Positions 44,112 to 52,861 are shown, counted from the stretch's first letter. The stretch: DNA of 64,000 bases from Povalibacter uvarum (GCF_014202975.1 NZ_JACHHZ010000002.1:682001-746000), one strand, 5' to 3'. The notes: generated by a model not told the origin, from the sequence alone. Numbers and translations: made by a program.

Positions 44112-44986
44112 CGTTGTTCGACGTAGGCCGCAGGCAAATCGGATGATCGCGGACGCAGATCCGGTTCCCAGCCGAACTGACCCTCGCCGTACAAGGGCCG
44201 GCCTTTGCCGAGCGCCTGAAGTGCGATCGGTCGACCGGGCAGTTCGAACTGCTCCACGAGCTCGTTGACCGTGACTTCGTCGACGCGATGCCGCAGCTGC
44301 CGCTCGTCTCGAGCAGTCCAGGTGTCACTGAGGATCGCGCCGCGGGCTGTATGAACGACTTGTGATCGATCTCGGGCCTGCACATGAATGCGCTCACCGA
44401 GCGTCATCGGTCGACCAGCGAGCTCCCGCAATACCGGGCGGATACCGATCGCCACAGACGTCCCCGCATACGCGCGGCGGTTGAGGCTCAGGCTGTCGAG
44501 CCGCAGCAACCGCTGCAGTTCGCCGAGCAAGCCGTCGCCATAGGCGATCGCCGGCACGAACAGAACCCCGACATCGACCGGCGCGGGTTGGTCACTCGAC
44601 TGATGCTCGATGGGAGCGCCTTCGTCGTTGTGATCGAGCAGGCGACGACGTTGCAGATCACGCCACAACGTGTTCTCCGTGACACCTTCGTCGCGGAGTT
44701 GTTCCACTGCCGTCAGCCCTGCGAGCGGATTGCCCAGAGTGCGATCCCGAGCTTCGAGCACGATGTCGTCCTCGCTCTTGCGATTCGATGTGCCGTCGCT
44801 GCGCCAGACCGTTCGCTCCCACAACGCGTAGCGCGCGGTATCAAATGTCTTGTGCTTGATGTCGAGCTGCTTTCCGAGCATCGGGATAGCGACGATGAAC
44901 GGCGAGAGCGCGAGCAGAGACACGATGGTCTCCGCCATCGCATTCCCGCACTGAGTTCGCCAATGGCTGGCGCGGCTGCGTTTCAT
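44108..44986 (-). CDS. TadE-like pseudopilin or minor pilin
   Basis: The 292-residue product has an N-terminal signal CGNAMAETIVSLLALSPFIV: Gly then N-A-M-A-Glu with Glu at +5, the type IVb prepilin cleavage site, followed by one membrane helix. The large exported rest contains RSDGTSNRKSEDDIVLEARD and ARGAILSDTWTARDERQ. TadE-like proteins are pseudopilins of the Tad system. It overlaps both neighbouring genes by four bases. Confidence 0.72.
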   Translation of the reverse strand: MKRSRASHWRTQCGNAMAETIVSLLALSPFIVAIPMLGKQLDIKHKTFDTARYALWERTVWRSDGTSNRKSEDDIVLEARDRTLGNPLAGLTAVEQLRDEGVTENTLWRDLQRRRLLDHNDEGAPIEHQSSDQPAPVDVGVLFVPAIAYGDGLLGELQRLLRLDSLSLNRRAYAGTSVAIGIRPVLRELAGRPMTLGERIHVQARDRSQVVHTARGAILSDTWTARDERQLRHRVDEVTVNELVEQFELPGRPIALQALGKGRPLYGEGQFGWEPDLRPRSSDLPAAYVEQR

Positions 44987-46227
44987 AGCCCGATCCCGGA
45001 TTCGATCGGCACGAGTCGCGCATCCCAGAAGGGATTGAACAGGTTCGCATGCTCGCGTCGATTGGAACCCAGCGCTGCGAACGCGCTTCCCGTCGGACGG
45101 CGGAACGACACCTCCGCCATAGCAGCCACTGCGAGCGGTGACTCATTGGTGGCCAGTCCGAACTTGTCATGCGTGGCGACCCGCGACTGCTCCTTCGTCG
45201 CGAGCGCACCGATGCTCAGTACCGCGGCACTGGGGCGCCCCGCCACGTTGTAATACGACGGAACACCCTGGTAGTCCGAATCGAACTCGGAGGCGCGTGC
45301 TGTGCTGACTCGATCGCCGACACGCCTCCAGCTTCGCCACCCGAACACACCCAGGGTTCGATACTGCAGCTGATCGCGGGCTTGCCAGTCGGCGCCGTCT
45401 TCACTCTGTGATGTCGACGTGGAGCCCTGCTTGCGGATCTGGGCAGCGACGAGATTCTCCCGCCAGCCGCGCTCACCTGAAATCCAGCGGCGCAAGTCCG
45501 CGTTGGCTGCGAAACTCGTAGTGATGAGCTGGTTCACCGCGCCGCTGTCGTTGCTCGCTGTGTACCGCTCGACGAACGTCGGCACGTTGACGAGCTGCAT
45601 CAGCACTTGCGCTTCGATCACGCGGCGCAGCGCGTCCGGCATCGCGCCGATCGCATCGCGGTCATTGATCCTGACATCGGGGTCCCACCGGCGCGCCGTC
45701 TGTTCCATCAGGTCGTTGAGATTGTTCAATGCCAGCGAGGCCTGCACCTCGACCTGCGCCGCGCGAAAATGGGTGTTCCAGCCGTCTATCGCGGGCACGA
45801 GCACTTGCGCGCCCTGCTCGGTGATCTCGCGGACTTCCTCGGCGACCTCTTCCACTGTGCTGACGTACTGGCCGACGTAGGGGATGTAGCGGGTGATCCT
45901 GTCCACATGCTGGATCGACTCATGGATGTAGCGGATCCAGCTGACGTACGAGACGAGGTGTCCGACGGCAGCATGATTGGCCACCATCGCGCGATTCGTG
46001 TACGCCATGAAGTTGAGATGGCGCGCCGTCCAGACTGCGCCACTGTAAGCAGCGGCGTCCGCGGCGTTCGCGACCTGAGACTTCTCCGTCACCTTCTGAG
46101 CCGTGTTGTACATCAGCACGAGCACCGCGCTCGCGATCAGCACACCGAACAGGGCGACCGGTGCAATCTGGCCGAGCTGGGGATGTCGCTCACGAAATGA
46201 AGTGCCTGAGGTGCGCGGGTCTGCCAT
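44983..46227 (-). CDS. TadG-like pilus assembly protein (Tad_N-type)
   Basis: The 414-residue product starts with a short basic region and then GQIAPVALFGVLIASAVLVL and TEKSQVANAADAAAYSGAVW, the Tad_N pattern of TadG. The rest is exported and helical, with YVSWIRYIHESIQHVDRITR. TadG helps anchor or regulate pili. ATG 46227 has AGGAGA about seven bases upstream; the frame also opens at 46326 but those extra residues cover a terminator. It is separated from the pilin gene by that terminator. Confidence 0.85.
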   Translation of the reverse strand: MADPRTSGTSFRERHPQLGQIAPVALFGVLIASAVLVLMYNTAQKVTEKSQVANAADAAAYSGAVWTARHLNFMAYTNRAMVANHAAVGHLVSYVSWIRYIHESIQHVDRITRYIPYVGQYVSTVEEVAEEVREITEQGAQVLVPAIDGWNTHFRAAQVEVQASLALNNLNDLMEQTARRWDPDVRINDRDAIGAMPDALRRVIEAQVLMQLVNVPTFVERYTASNDSGAVNQLITTSFAANADLRRWISGERGWRENLVAAQIRKQGSTSTSQSEDGADWQARDQLQYRTLGVFGWRSWRRVGDRVSTARASEFDSDYQGVPSYYNVAGRPSAAVLSIGALATKEQSRVATHDKFGLATNESPLAVAAMAEVSFRRPTGSAFAALGSNRREHANLFNPFWDARLVPIESGIGL

Positions 46228-46253
46228 GAACTCTCCTGGCGCTGCGCTCTGCC

Positions 46254-46286
46254 GAAAAAAGCCCTCCCCGCTTTCAGGGAGGGAAT
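46254..46286 (-). terminator. Rho-independent terminator between pilin and assembly genes
   Basis: On the minus strand CCCTCCC-TGAAAGCG-GGGAGGG is followed at once by CTTTTTT. It lies just after the pilin stop and 27 bases before the TadG-like start. Partial read-through here would give far more pilin mRNA than assembly-gene mRNA. Confidence 0.85.
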
Positions 46287-46312
46287 CGGGGAAACAGCGC
46301 TGCGAGTCGTGC

Positions 46313-46612
46313 CTAGGGGTTGCCACCTCCGCCGCCAGAATTCGTCTGCTGGTTGTACGTTGCGAGACTGTCTGCCTGCGCGGCGCGGGTCTGGGCTGTC
46401 GTCGCCGAGGATTGCGCGTCCTGGATATCCTGCGAGCCCGATTGCCCCGACATTTCCATGCTCATGCCGGCCATCTGGTTCTGCAGCGTGTCGCCGAACG
46501 CGGCGAACAGACCGATGCCGGCGACGGCCACGAGCGCCGTGATGATGATGTACTCACTCATGCCCTGGCCTCGCTGGTGTACAGCGCAAGCCTCCCTGTC
46601 CTGCCGAATCAT
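46313..46612 (-). CDS. flp: Major Flp-type (type IVb) pilin
   Basis: The 99-residue product is a short basic leader followed by HQRG|QGMSEYIIITALVAVAG. Gly cleavage leaves Glu at +5 and Tyr at +6, the hallmark of Flp pilins. The mature part has a hydrophobic helix and an exceptionally long Gln/Ser/Ala-rich tail ending in five glycines (SGGGGGNP). ATG 46612 has AAGGAGG six bases upstream, an ideal ribosome site for an abundant protein. A terminator follows directly. Confidence 0.88.
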   Translation of the reverse strand: MIRQDREACAVHQRGQGMSEYIIITALVAVAGIGLFAAFGDTLQNQMAGMSMEMSGQSGSQDIQDAQSSATTAQTRAAQADSLATYNQQTNSGGGGGNP

Positions 46613-46641
46613 GATGTCCTCCTTGACCGTGGCGCGTTGCT

Positions 46642-46659
46642 CAACGGTGCCGACCGTTG
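46642..46659. promoter_or_regulatory. 18-bp palindrome upstream of the pilin gene
   Basis: CAACGGTGCCGACCGTTG has 7-base arms CAACGGT/ACCGTTG around four bases. It lies 30 bases before the pilin ATG, in its probable 5' region and near a divergent amidohydrolase gene, so it may be an operator or an mRNA hairpin. Confidence 0.45.
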
Positions 46660-46794
46660 TGAGGCAAGCGTAGGCCGCCCGCGCCGGGACTCGACGGCCA
46701 ATTTCTCTCCCGTTGATCCAGAAACGCATTCCGGTTGACGTCGCCCGTGCGGCATCGGTTATCGTCTCGCGATCCACTCTCCTGGAGCACAACA

Positions 46795-48090
46795 ATGAAA
46801 CCGATGAACCTCGTCGCAACGTTGCTCGCCGGCCTGGCGATCAGCTGCGTTGCGGGCGGAGCGGAAGAGCGTCCGATCGTTCTGAAGGCGAGTCATCTCT
46901 TCGACAGCAAGTCGGGCCGGCTGACCGATGGCGGTGTCGTCGTGATCCAGGGCGACCGCATCACCGCCATCGGTGGTGGCGCTACGCTTCCGGCGAATGC
47001 CCAGGTGATCGATCTCGGCAACGCGACGCTGCTGCCGGGCTTCATCGATGCGCACGTGCACCTCGGCAGCGAGCTGCAGAAGGATTTCTTCCGCGCGTTT
47101 CATACCAACATGTTTCGCTTTCCGGTCGAGCAGTCGCACTACGCAGCGCTGTATGCGAAGCGCACGCTCGATGCGGGCTTCACGACCGTGCGCAATCTCG
47201 GCGCATCCGATTTCGTCGACATCGGCCTGCGCAATGCGATCAATGCCGGTGTAACGCCCGGGCCGCGCATGATCACTGCCGCGCACTCGGTGGGTTCGAC
47301 TGCCGGGCATTGCGACAACAGCCCCTTTCCGCCGGATCTCATCGAGCCTTCGGGCCCGATCGACGGTGTCTGCAACGGCGCCGACGAATGCCGGGCCGCC
47401 GTTCGCTATCAGATGAAGTGGGGCGCCGACGTCATCAAGATCTGTGCGTCGGGCGGCGTGTTGTCGGAGGCCGATCCGGTCGACGTGCCGCAGCTCACGA
47501 CGGAAGAGCTCACCGCGATCATGTCCGAGGCGCACGCATGGAAGAAGAAGGTGGCCGCTCACAGCCACGGCGATGTCGCCGCGAAGCTGGCGATCGATGC
47601 CGGCGTCGACTCGATCGAGCATGCCAGCTTCCTGACCGAGCAGACGCTGCAGCTCATGAAGAGCAAGGGAACGTACCTGGTGCCCACCCGCCTCGCGGTC
47701 TATTGGGTGAACAAGGAAGCCGCGAACCTCCCGCCCGCGATCGCCGAAAAGGCACGGGCCGCGTACGCCGCGCATGAAAAGATGTTCCGCAGCGCACTAA
47801 AGATCGGGGTACCGATCGCGTTCGGTACCGACAGCGGCGTTTCTCCGCACGGCATGAATGCGAAGGAATTCGCATTGCTCACGGAAATCGGCATGACGCC
47901 GGCCGCGGCGCTGATCTCCGGTACCCGCGAATCCGCGAAGCTGCTCGGTGTCGACGCCGAAGTGGGCACACTCGAGACCGGCAAGTCCGCGGACATTGTC
48001 GCGGTTCCCGGCAACGTCCTCGAGAACATCGCGGCGACCGAAGCCCCGCTCTTCGTGATGAAGCGCGGCCAGATCGTCAAGCAACCCTGA
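46795..48090 (+). CDS. Exported amidohydrolase family metalloenzyme
   Basis: The 431-residue product has a signal peptide (NLVATLLAGLAISCVAGGAE), then an amidohydrolase with LLPGFIDAHVHLGSELQKDF (HxH metal ligands) and TTVRNLGASDF. It also has VIKICASGGVLSEADPVDVP (Lys), AAHSHGDVAAKLAIDAGVDS (His), IEHASFL (His) and FGTDSGVSPHGMNAKEF (Asp). The pattern matches imidazolonepropionase-like and Xaa-Pro dipeptidase-like members. The substrate is not clear. ATG 46795 has GGAG nine bases upstream. It is divergent from the Tad operon. Confidence 0.9.
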   Translation: MKPMNLVATLLAGLAISCVAGGAEERPIVLKASHLFDSKSGRLTDGGVVVIQGDRITAIGGGATLPANAQVIDLGNATLLPGFIDAHVHLGSELQKDFFRAFHTNMFRFPVEQSHYAALYAKRTLDAGFTTVRNLGASDFVDIGLRNAINAGVTPGPRMITAAHSVGSTAGHCDNSPFPPDLIEPSGPIDGVCNGADECRAAVRYQMKWGADVIKICASGGVLSEADPVDVPQLTTEELTAIMSEAHAWKKKVAAHSHGDVAAKLAIDAGVDSIEHASFLTEQTLQLMKSKGTYLVPTRLAVYWVNKEAANLPPAIAEKARAAYAAHEKMFRSALKIGVPIAFGTDSGVSPHGMNAKEFALLTEIGMTPAAALISGTRESAKLLGVDAEVGTLETGKSADIVAVPGNVLENIAATEAPLFVMKRGQIVKQP

Positions 48091-48114
48091 TCGCCCAGCA
48101 ACCCGAGGCTGCCG

Positions 48115-48510
48115 ATGAAGCTGCGTGCAATTGAATGGGCAATGCTCGCGCACTGTTGCGCGAGCCTGCTGCACTTCGCCCACAACGGCGTGTTCGTCGA
48201 TGAGTATCCGAACCTGCCTGCATCGATCACGATCCCAGTCATCATCTGGACGTGGCTCGGCATCACTGCCATCGGCGTCGTTGGTTACATCGTGCTGAGG
48301 ACAGGTCGAGAGATTGCGGGACTCGGGCTCATCGCCGCATACGCGGCATTCGGCTTCGACGGGTTTGCTCACTACAGTCTCGCGGCGATGGCCGCGCATA
48401 CGGTCATGATGAACGTGACCATTTGGTCGGAGGCGATCACAGCGGTTGTGTTGCTACTCGTGGTGGGGAAGCGGTCGTTGAGGGTGTTTCACTCGCCGGT
48501 GGTGCGCTGA
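48115..48510 (+). CDS. Small four-helix membrane protein of unknown function
   Basis: The 131-residue product has about four membrane segments (WAMLAHCCASLLHFAHNGVF, ITIPVIIWTWLGITAIGVVG, LGLIAAYAAFGFDGFAHYSL, TAVVLLLVVGKRSL). Several His residues inside or near helices (HCCASLLHFAHN, FAHYSLAAMAAHT) could bind metal or haem, but this is speculation. I do not recognise a family. It begins 24 bases after the amidohydrolase gene and may be in the same transcript. Confidence 0.65.
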   Translation: MKLRAIEWAMLAHCCASLLHFAHNGVFVDEYPNLPASITIPVIIWTWLGITAIGVVGYIVLRTGREIAGLGLIAAYAAFGFDGFAHYSLAAMAAHTVMMNVTIWSEAITAVVLLLVVGKRSLRVFHSPVVR

Positions 48511-48550
48511 GAAATCCCCGGGGGGAAAGCCGGACCACAGGCGGAGGCTC

Positions 48551-49447
48551 CTATAGCAATGCGTTCGCTATCGGCACCGTAACGAACGCCAGCAGGATGC
48601 CAATCCCGAGCACCGTGTTCGCCAGCGTCGGCTCGAGATCGTTCTGAGTCGCCAGGATCGTCGCGGAGATCATCGGGGCCATCGCTGACTGCAGGACGGC
48701 GATCGTGAGGATCGCTCCTTCTACATGCAGCAACGAACCGGCGAGCCAGACGATCAGCGGCACCAGCAGCAGCTTCCAGCCCAGGCCCAGAGCAATCGCT
48801 CCCAGCTGACCCTTGCCGAAATGCAGTTTGAACTGCAGGCCGACCGAGAACAGCGCCAACGGCACCAGCGTCGCACCGATCCGCGCCAGGATTTCGTCGA
48901 TCATCGTCGGCCAGCCGCCAGCCAGTGCAACGCAGATTCCTGCGAGCAGTGACATGAACGGTGGAAAGAACAGCACGCGGCGAACGATCGCGATCGGCGC
49001 GACGCTTTTGCCCGAGTACAGCGCCGCGACGATCGTGCCGCCGACGCCGAGCGCGAGGAACGTGCCGACCTGGTCGCCGAACAGAGCGAGCTTCAATCCT
49101 TCTTCGCCGCGCAGCGCTTCCACCATCGGGAAGCCGATGAAGGAAGTGTTGCCGAGACCGCAGACCAACGTCAGCGCACCGATGCGTCCCCGCGACCAAT
49201 GCAGCGCCTTGCCGATGAGCGTGAAGAATCCCCAGGCGCCGAGGAACACGAACCACATCGCGGCAACGAGGAACCACAGATGCCAGTCGAGCCGCAGTTT
49301 CGGAATGAGATTCAGCACGAGCGCCGAGAACGCCACATTGATGACCCACCAGTTGAGACTGGGTGCGAGCGCCGCCGGCGGATTGGCAAAGCGGGCCACG
49401 AGCCAGCCCAGCAGCAGACACAATGCAAGAAGCAGCAGCGCGGACAT
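48551..49447 (-). CDS. AEC family transporter (auxin efflux carrier-like)
   Basis: The 298-residue product has about ten membrane segments and the AEC (MdcF/YfdV-like) features: FANPPAALAPSLNWWVINVA, CGLGNTSFIGFPMVEALRGE (Gly-Asn-Thr-Ser region) and a C-terminal half AVLQSAMAPMISATILATQN. It probably exports or imports a carboxylate or similar anion by a proton-linked mechanism. The substrate is not predictable. It is convergent with the membrane protein gene and divergent from the enoyl-CoA hydratase. Confidence 0.88.
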   Translation of the reverse strand: MSALLLLALCLLLGWLVARFANPPAALAPSLNWWVINVAFSALVLNLIPKLRLDWHLWFLVAAMWFVFLGAWGFFTLIGKALHWSRGRIGALTLVCGLGNTSFIGFPMVEALRGEEGLKLALFGDQVGTFLALGVGGTIVAALYSGKSVAPIAIVRRVLFFPPFMSLLAGICVALAGGWPTMIDEILARIGATLVPLALFSVGLQFKLHFGKGQLGAIALGLGWKLLLVPLIVWLAGSLLHVEGAILTIAVLQSAMAPMISATILATQNDLEPTLANTVLGIGILLAFVTVPIANALL

Positions 49448-49555
49448 GCAGCGTCGGTATTCGCGAGTGGACAGAAGCGGAGGCGCAGTCTATGGATGCC
49501 GGGATTCGCGCGTCCAGTCGCTGCGCGCCGCTGTCATTGGCTGCAGGAGATTGTC

Positions 49556-50329
49556 ATGACCGTCCGCTACGAGATCTCGGGAACGACGGCGATCGTTGCT
49601 ATCGATCGGCCCGCGCAGCGAAATGCCGTGGATCAGGAAACCGCCAGGCAACTCGCGGACGCGTTCCGGGCCTTCGACGCCGACGACGGCCTGCACGTGG
49701 CGATCCTGACAGGCTCTCAAGGTCACTTCTGCGCTGGCGCGGACCTCAAGGCGTACGCGGCAGGCGACCGCCGCAAGATCAGCGAACACGGCGATGGACC
49801 GATGGGCCCGACGCGCATGCGGTTGTCGAAGCCGGTGATCGCCGCGGTCGAGGGTTATGCGGTTGCCGGCGGCTGCGAGCTCGCCCTCTGGTGCGATCTG
49901 CGTGTTGCTTCCGAAACTGCCATCTTCGGCATCTTCTGTCGCCGCTTCGGCGTGCCGCTCATCGATCTCGGTACGGTGCGACTGCCGCGATTGATCGGAC
50001 ACAGCCGAGCGATGGATCTGATTCTCACGGGTCGCGAAGTGCATGCGCAGGAGGCGCTGGATATCGGTCTCGCGAATCGCCTCGTCCCGGCAGGCGACGC
50101 TCTCCGGGCAGCCCAGCAGCTCGCTTCACAGATCGCCGCGTTTCCGCAGAGCTGCATGCGCAACGATCGACGGTCGGCCATCGAGCAGTGGGGGCTCGAT
50201 GAAGAAGGCGCGATGCGCAACGAGCTGCGACATGGGCTGGCAACCATCGAGTCGGGCGAATCCCGCTCCGGCGCCGCTGCCTTCGCTGCTGGTGCAGGAA
50301 GGCACGGAGGCGAACGCGGCAAGCCGTAG
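49556..50329 (+). CDS. Enoyl-CoA hydratase/isomerase family protein
   Basis: The 257-residue product has the crotonase fold: VAIDRPAQRNAVDQETARQL, the oxyanion segment GHFCAGADLKAY, and PVIAAVEGYAVAGGCELALW. The second catalytic region reads FCRRFGVPLIDLGTVRLPRL: position RFGVPLIDLG replaces the usual E..G glutamates of classical hydratases, so it may be an isomerase, hydrolase or hydratase with altered chemistry. ATG 49556 has AGGAGA upstream. The upstream frame extends to 49199 over the AEC gene and is not coding. Confidence 0.9.
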   Translation: MTVRYEISGTTAIVAIDRPAQRNAVDQETARQLADAFRAFDADDGLHVAILTGSQGHFCAGADLKAYAAGDRRKISEHGDGPMGPTRMRLSKPVIAAVEGYAVAGGCELALWCDLRVASETAIFGIFCRRFGVPLIDLGTVRLPRLIGHSRAMDLILTGREVHAQEALDIGLANRLVPAGDALRAAQQLASQIAAFPQSCMRNDRRSAIEQWGLDEEGAMRNELRHGLATIESGESRSGAAAFAAGAGRHGGERGKP

Positions 50330-50348
50330 CGAGGCGCCAGAATCGCTA

Positions 50349-51458
50349 TCAGGCCTCCAGCGTCGCAGAAGCCCGATAGACCGTCGCGATCGATACCGAT
50401 GGCGTCCCCGCCGGCATCACCTTGGCCAGCACGGCTTCACGATGAACCTCATCGCGGGCGAGCCGCGTCAGCAGTGCAGAAGTTTCCGGACCGCTGAGAC
50501 CGCGCGTGCGAACGGTGGCGAAGCATCGGCCCGGCCGCAGCAGCGCTTCGTCGATATCGCTGACGTTCGGCAGGTTCGTGGTGAAGATGATCTTCCTTCC
50601 CTGCGCGCGCACCACGCCATCCGCGATCGCCAGGAAGCGGTGCAGATCATGGTTGCCGTTGTTTCGCGCCAGCAGCAGGTGATCGGCATCCTCGATGACG
50701 AACGCGTCGTGCGAGCCGGTGATGAAGTCGACGAAGATTTCGTCGTTCTCCAGCGCCCGCTTGTCTCCCGTGTACATCACGTTCGCGCTCTTGTGCCGGC
50801 GCTTCGACATCTCGCCAAGAATCGCACGCACGAGCCGCGTCTTGCCGGTGCCCGGCGGCCCGAGCAGGATCAGCACCGTCTCGCTTGCATCGAGATAGCG
50901 ACGAATGAAATTCTGCACCGGTTCCCGCAACGTCGGGTAGGCCTCATCGTAGATGGGCTCGACCGCGAGCTCATCGAACGAGGCGCTGCTCAGGCCCGAG
51001 CGGCTGTTCATGAAGTGCCAGTCGATCGTGAACATCTGGCTCGGTGAGTAGCGCTCACCGACGAGACGGAACAACGTATCACGCACTTCGTCCGCACGCG
51101 CCTTGCTCTCTGCCCAGATGCCGAAGGAGCAAGAGCAGTACTCCGCCTTGCGCCTGCCCTCCGCCTGCACGAAGACGCCCGGGCCGTCGAGCAACAGCGT
51201 TCCCTCGTCCATTCGCAACGCCGTCATACCCATGTGAAGCGCGAGATCGTCGAAGACGTCCTCGACCTTGCGACGGGTCGCGCATCGCACGGAGCGGCAT
51301 ATCGGGTAGCGCGCCGCAACGTTCTCGAGCGCACGAATCGCCCGCGTCTTGAGTACCGTATCCCCGAGATCGTAGAGCTCGTGGTGGAACGAGAGCCCCG
51401 CAGACAGAGAACGGCGGTCCTCCCGGCCGCACTCCGGATTCAGATTGTCGATGTCCAT
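50349..51458 (-). CDS. AAA family ATPase co-transcribed with rtcB
   Basis: The 369-residue product has an N-terminal domain of about 185 residues with no family match and a C-terminal AAA domain. The AAA domain has Walker A LGPPGTGKTRL, Walker B AFVIEDADHLL, sensor FTTNLPNVSDIDEALLRPGR with an arginine finger-like RPGRC. The ATPase begins seven bases after rtcB, so they are one transcript. It may remodel or regulate RtcB or its RNA substrate; that role is inferred. Classic rtcB partners (rtcA, rtcR, archease) are absent nearby. Confidence 0.87.
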   Translation of the reverse strand: MDIDNLNPECGREDRRSLSAGLSFHHELYDLGDTVLKTRAIRALENVAARYPICRSVRCATRRKVEDVFDDLALHMGMTALRMDEGTLLLDGPGVFVQAEGRRKAEYCSCSFGIWAESKARADEVRDTLFRLVGERYSPSQMFTIDWHFMNSRSGLSSASFDELAVEPIYDEAYPTLREPVQNFIRRYLDASETVLILLGPPGTGKTRLVRAILGEMSKRRHKSANVMYTGDKRALENDEIFVDFITGSHDAFVIEDADHLLLARNNGNHDLHRFLAIADGVVRAQGRKIIFTTNLPNVSDIDEALLRPGRCFATVRTRGLSGPETSALLTRLARDEVHREAVLAKVMPAGTPSVSIATVYRASATLEA

Positions 51459-51465
51459 GTTGTTA

Positions 51466-52674
51466 TCAGCCCTTGATGCAGATCACTTGCTTCAGCGTGT
51501 GAGCGACCTCGACCAGGTCGGTCTGGTTCGCCATCACCTCATCGATGTTCTTGTACGCCGCCGGGATCTCGTCCACGACGCCTCCGTCCTTGCGGCACTC
51601 CACCCCTTCGGTCTGCTTGGCCAGATCGAAGCGGTTGAAGCGTCGCTTCGCTTCCGTGCGACTCATGCGCCGGCCCGCTCCATGGGAACAGGAGCAGAAC
51701 GACTCGGCATTGCCTTTGCCGCGGACGATGTACGAGCGAGCGCCCATGCTGCCCGGGATGATGCCGAGCTGGCCGTCGCGCGCACTGATCGCGCCCTTGC
51801 GGGTGATGAACAGCTTCTCGCCGAAATGCTGTTCGATCGCCACGTAGTTGTGATGGCAGTTGATCGCCTCGCCGTCCGTCCTGAACGGCGGAAGATGCTT
51901 CGCCAGCGCGTCCAGCACGAGCTTCATCATCATCGTGCGATTGAGCAGCGCGTAGTCCTGCGCCCAATCGACGGCTTCGACGTAGTCGTCGAACAGATCC
52001 GACCCCTCGCTGAAGTACGAAAGATCGCGGTCCGGCAGGTTCACCTGGTGACGGCGCATGTCCTTGCGCGCGGCTTCGATGAAGTAGCGCCCGAAGACAT
52101 TGCCGATCCCTCGCGATCCCGAGTGCAGCATCACCCACACGCGCTGCGCCTCGTCGACACACAGTTCGATGAAGTGATTGCCGCCGCCCAGCGAGCCCAG
52201 CTGGCAGATCCACGTGCGCGCGAACTGGCGCTGCATCTTCATGATGCCGCCGTGCTTCTTCACGACGCTGTCGAGCCGATCACTCAGCGTGCGCGCCTGC
52301 CGCGCATGAGCGCTGCCGTGGACCTTGTCGGATTCGTGCTGATTGAATCCGACCGGTACCGCGCGCTCTATTTCACTGCGGATCTTCGCGAGATTGTCGG
52401 GAAGATCGGCGGCGGTGAGCGTCAGGCGCACGGCATTCATGCCGCAGCCGATGTCGACACCGACGGCCGCGGGAATAATGGCCTGCTTCGTTGCAATCAC
52501 GCTGCCCACGGTCGCGCCGATGCCGTGATGCACATCGGGCATCGCAGCGACATGGCCGAACACGATCGGCAGTTGCGCGACATTGATCAGTTGCTGCATG
52601 GCGTCGTGCTCGATGTCTTTCGTGAAGACTTTGACGGGCACCCGGCCTTTGTTGAGAGTCAGTTGTACTGGCAT
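51466..52674 (-). CDS. rtcB: RNA-splicing ligase RtcB
   Basis: The 402-residue GTP- and Mn-dependent ligase joins 2',3'-cyclic phosphate or 3'-phosphate RNA ends to 5'-OH ends. Key segments are visible: GHVAAMPDVHHGIGATVGSV, VGVDIGCGMNAVR with the metal-binding Cys, LGSLGGGNHFIEL, HSGSRGIGN, and the guanylylated His in CSHGAGRRMSRTEA. Length matches the E. coli protein (about 408). It is the first gene of a pair with an AAA ATPase. An unusual small-RNA-like unit lies just upstream. Confidence 0.96.
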   Translation of the reverse strand: MPVQLTLNKGRVPVKVFTKDIEHDAMQQLINVAQLPIVFGHVAAMPDVHHGIGATVGSVIATKQAIIPAAVGVDIGCGMNAVRLTLTAADLPDNLAKIRSEIERAVPVGFNQHESDKVHGSAHARQARTLSDRLDSVVKKHGGIMKMQRQFARTWICQLGSLGGGNHFIELCVDEAQRVWVMLHSGSRGIGNVFGRYFIEAARKDMRRHQVNLPDRDLSYFSEGSDLFDDYVEAVDWAQDYALLNRTMMMKLVLDALAKHLPPFRTDGEAINCHHNYVAIEQHFGEKLFITRKGAISARDGQLGIIPGSMGARSYIVRGKGNAESFCSCSHGAGRRMSRTEAKRRFNRFDLAKQTEGVECRKDGGVVDEIPAAYKNIDEVMANQTDLVEVAHTLKQVICIKG

Positions 52675-52695
52675 GACAGAAAAATAGCCTTCTTG

Positions 52696-52737
52696 CGGCC
52701 AGCTGCTAACGGCTAGTCGCTGGTTTGCTGGCCCGCC
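52696..52737. repeat. GGCCAGCTGCTAACGGCTAG-type intergenic repeat
   Basis: The sequence cggccagctgctaacggcta continues gtcgctggtttgctggcc, sharing words (GGCTAG, CCAGC, GCTGG) with 21461-21542 and 24628-24640. It lies between the terminator at 52742-52776 and rtcB. Confidence 0.5.
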
Positions 52738-52741
52738 AAAG

Positions 52742-52776
52742 ACAAAACCCCTGGCAGGTTTCCCCGCCAGGGGTTT
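52742..52776 (-). terminator. Rho-independent terminator ending the small RNA unit before rtcB
   Basis: On the minus strand AAACCCCTGGC-GGGGAAACCT-GCCAGGGGTTTTGTCTTT: an 11-bp perfect stem followed by a T-rich tail. It would end the transcript that starts near 52945 and lies about 70 bases upstream of the rtcB start. Confidence 0.8.
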
Positions 52777-52861
52777 CGTGGAGCCATTCTGTCGCCAGAA
52801 GCGGCTTGTACACCTGACTTGGGGAGCGGACGCGCTCGTCCCAAGTCATCTCGTGAGAACT

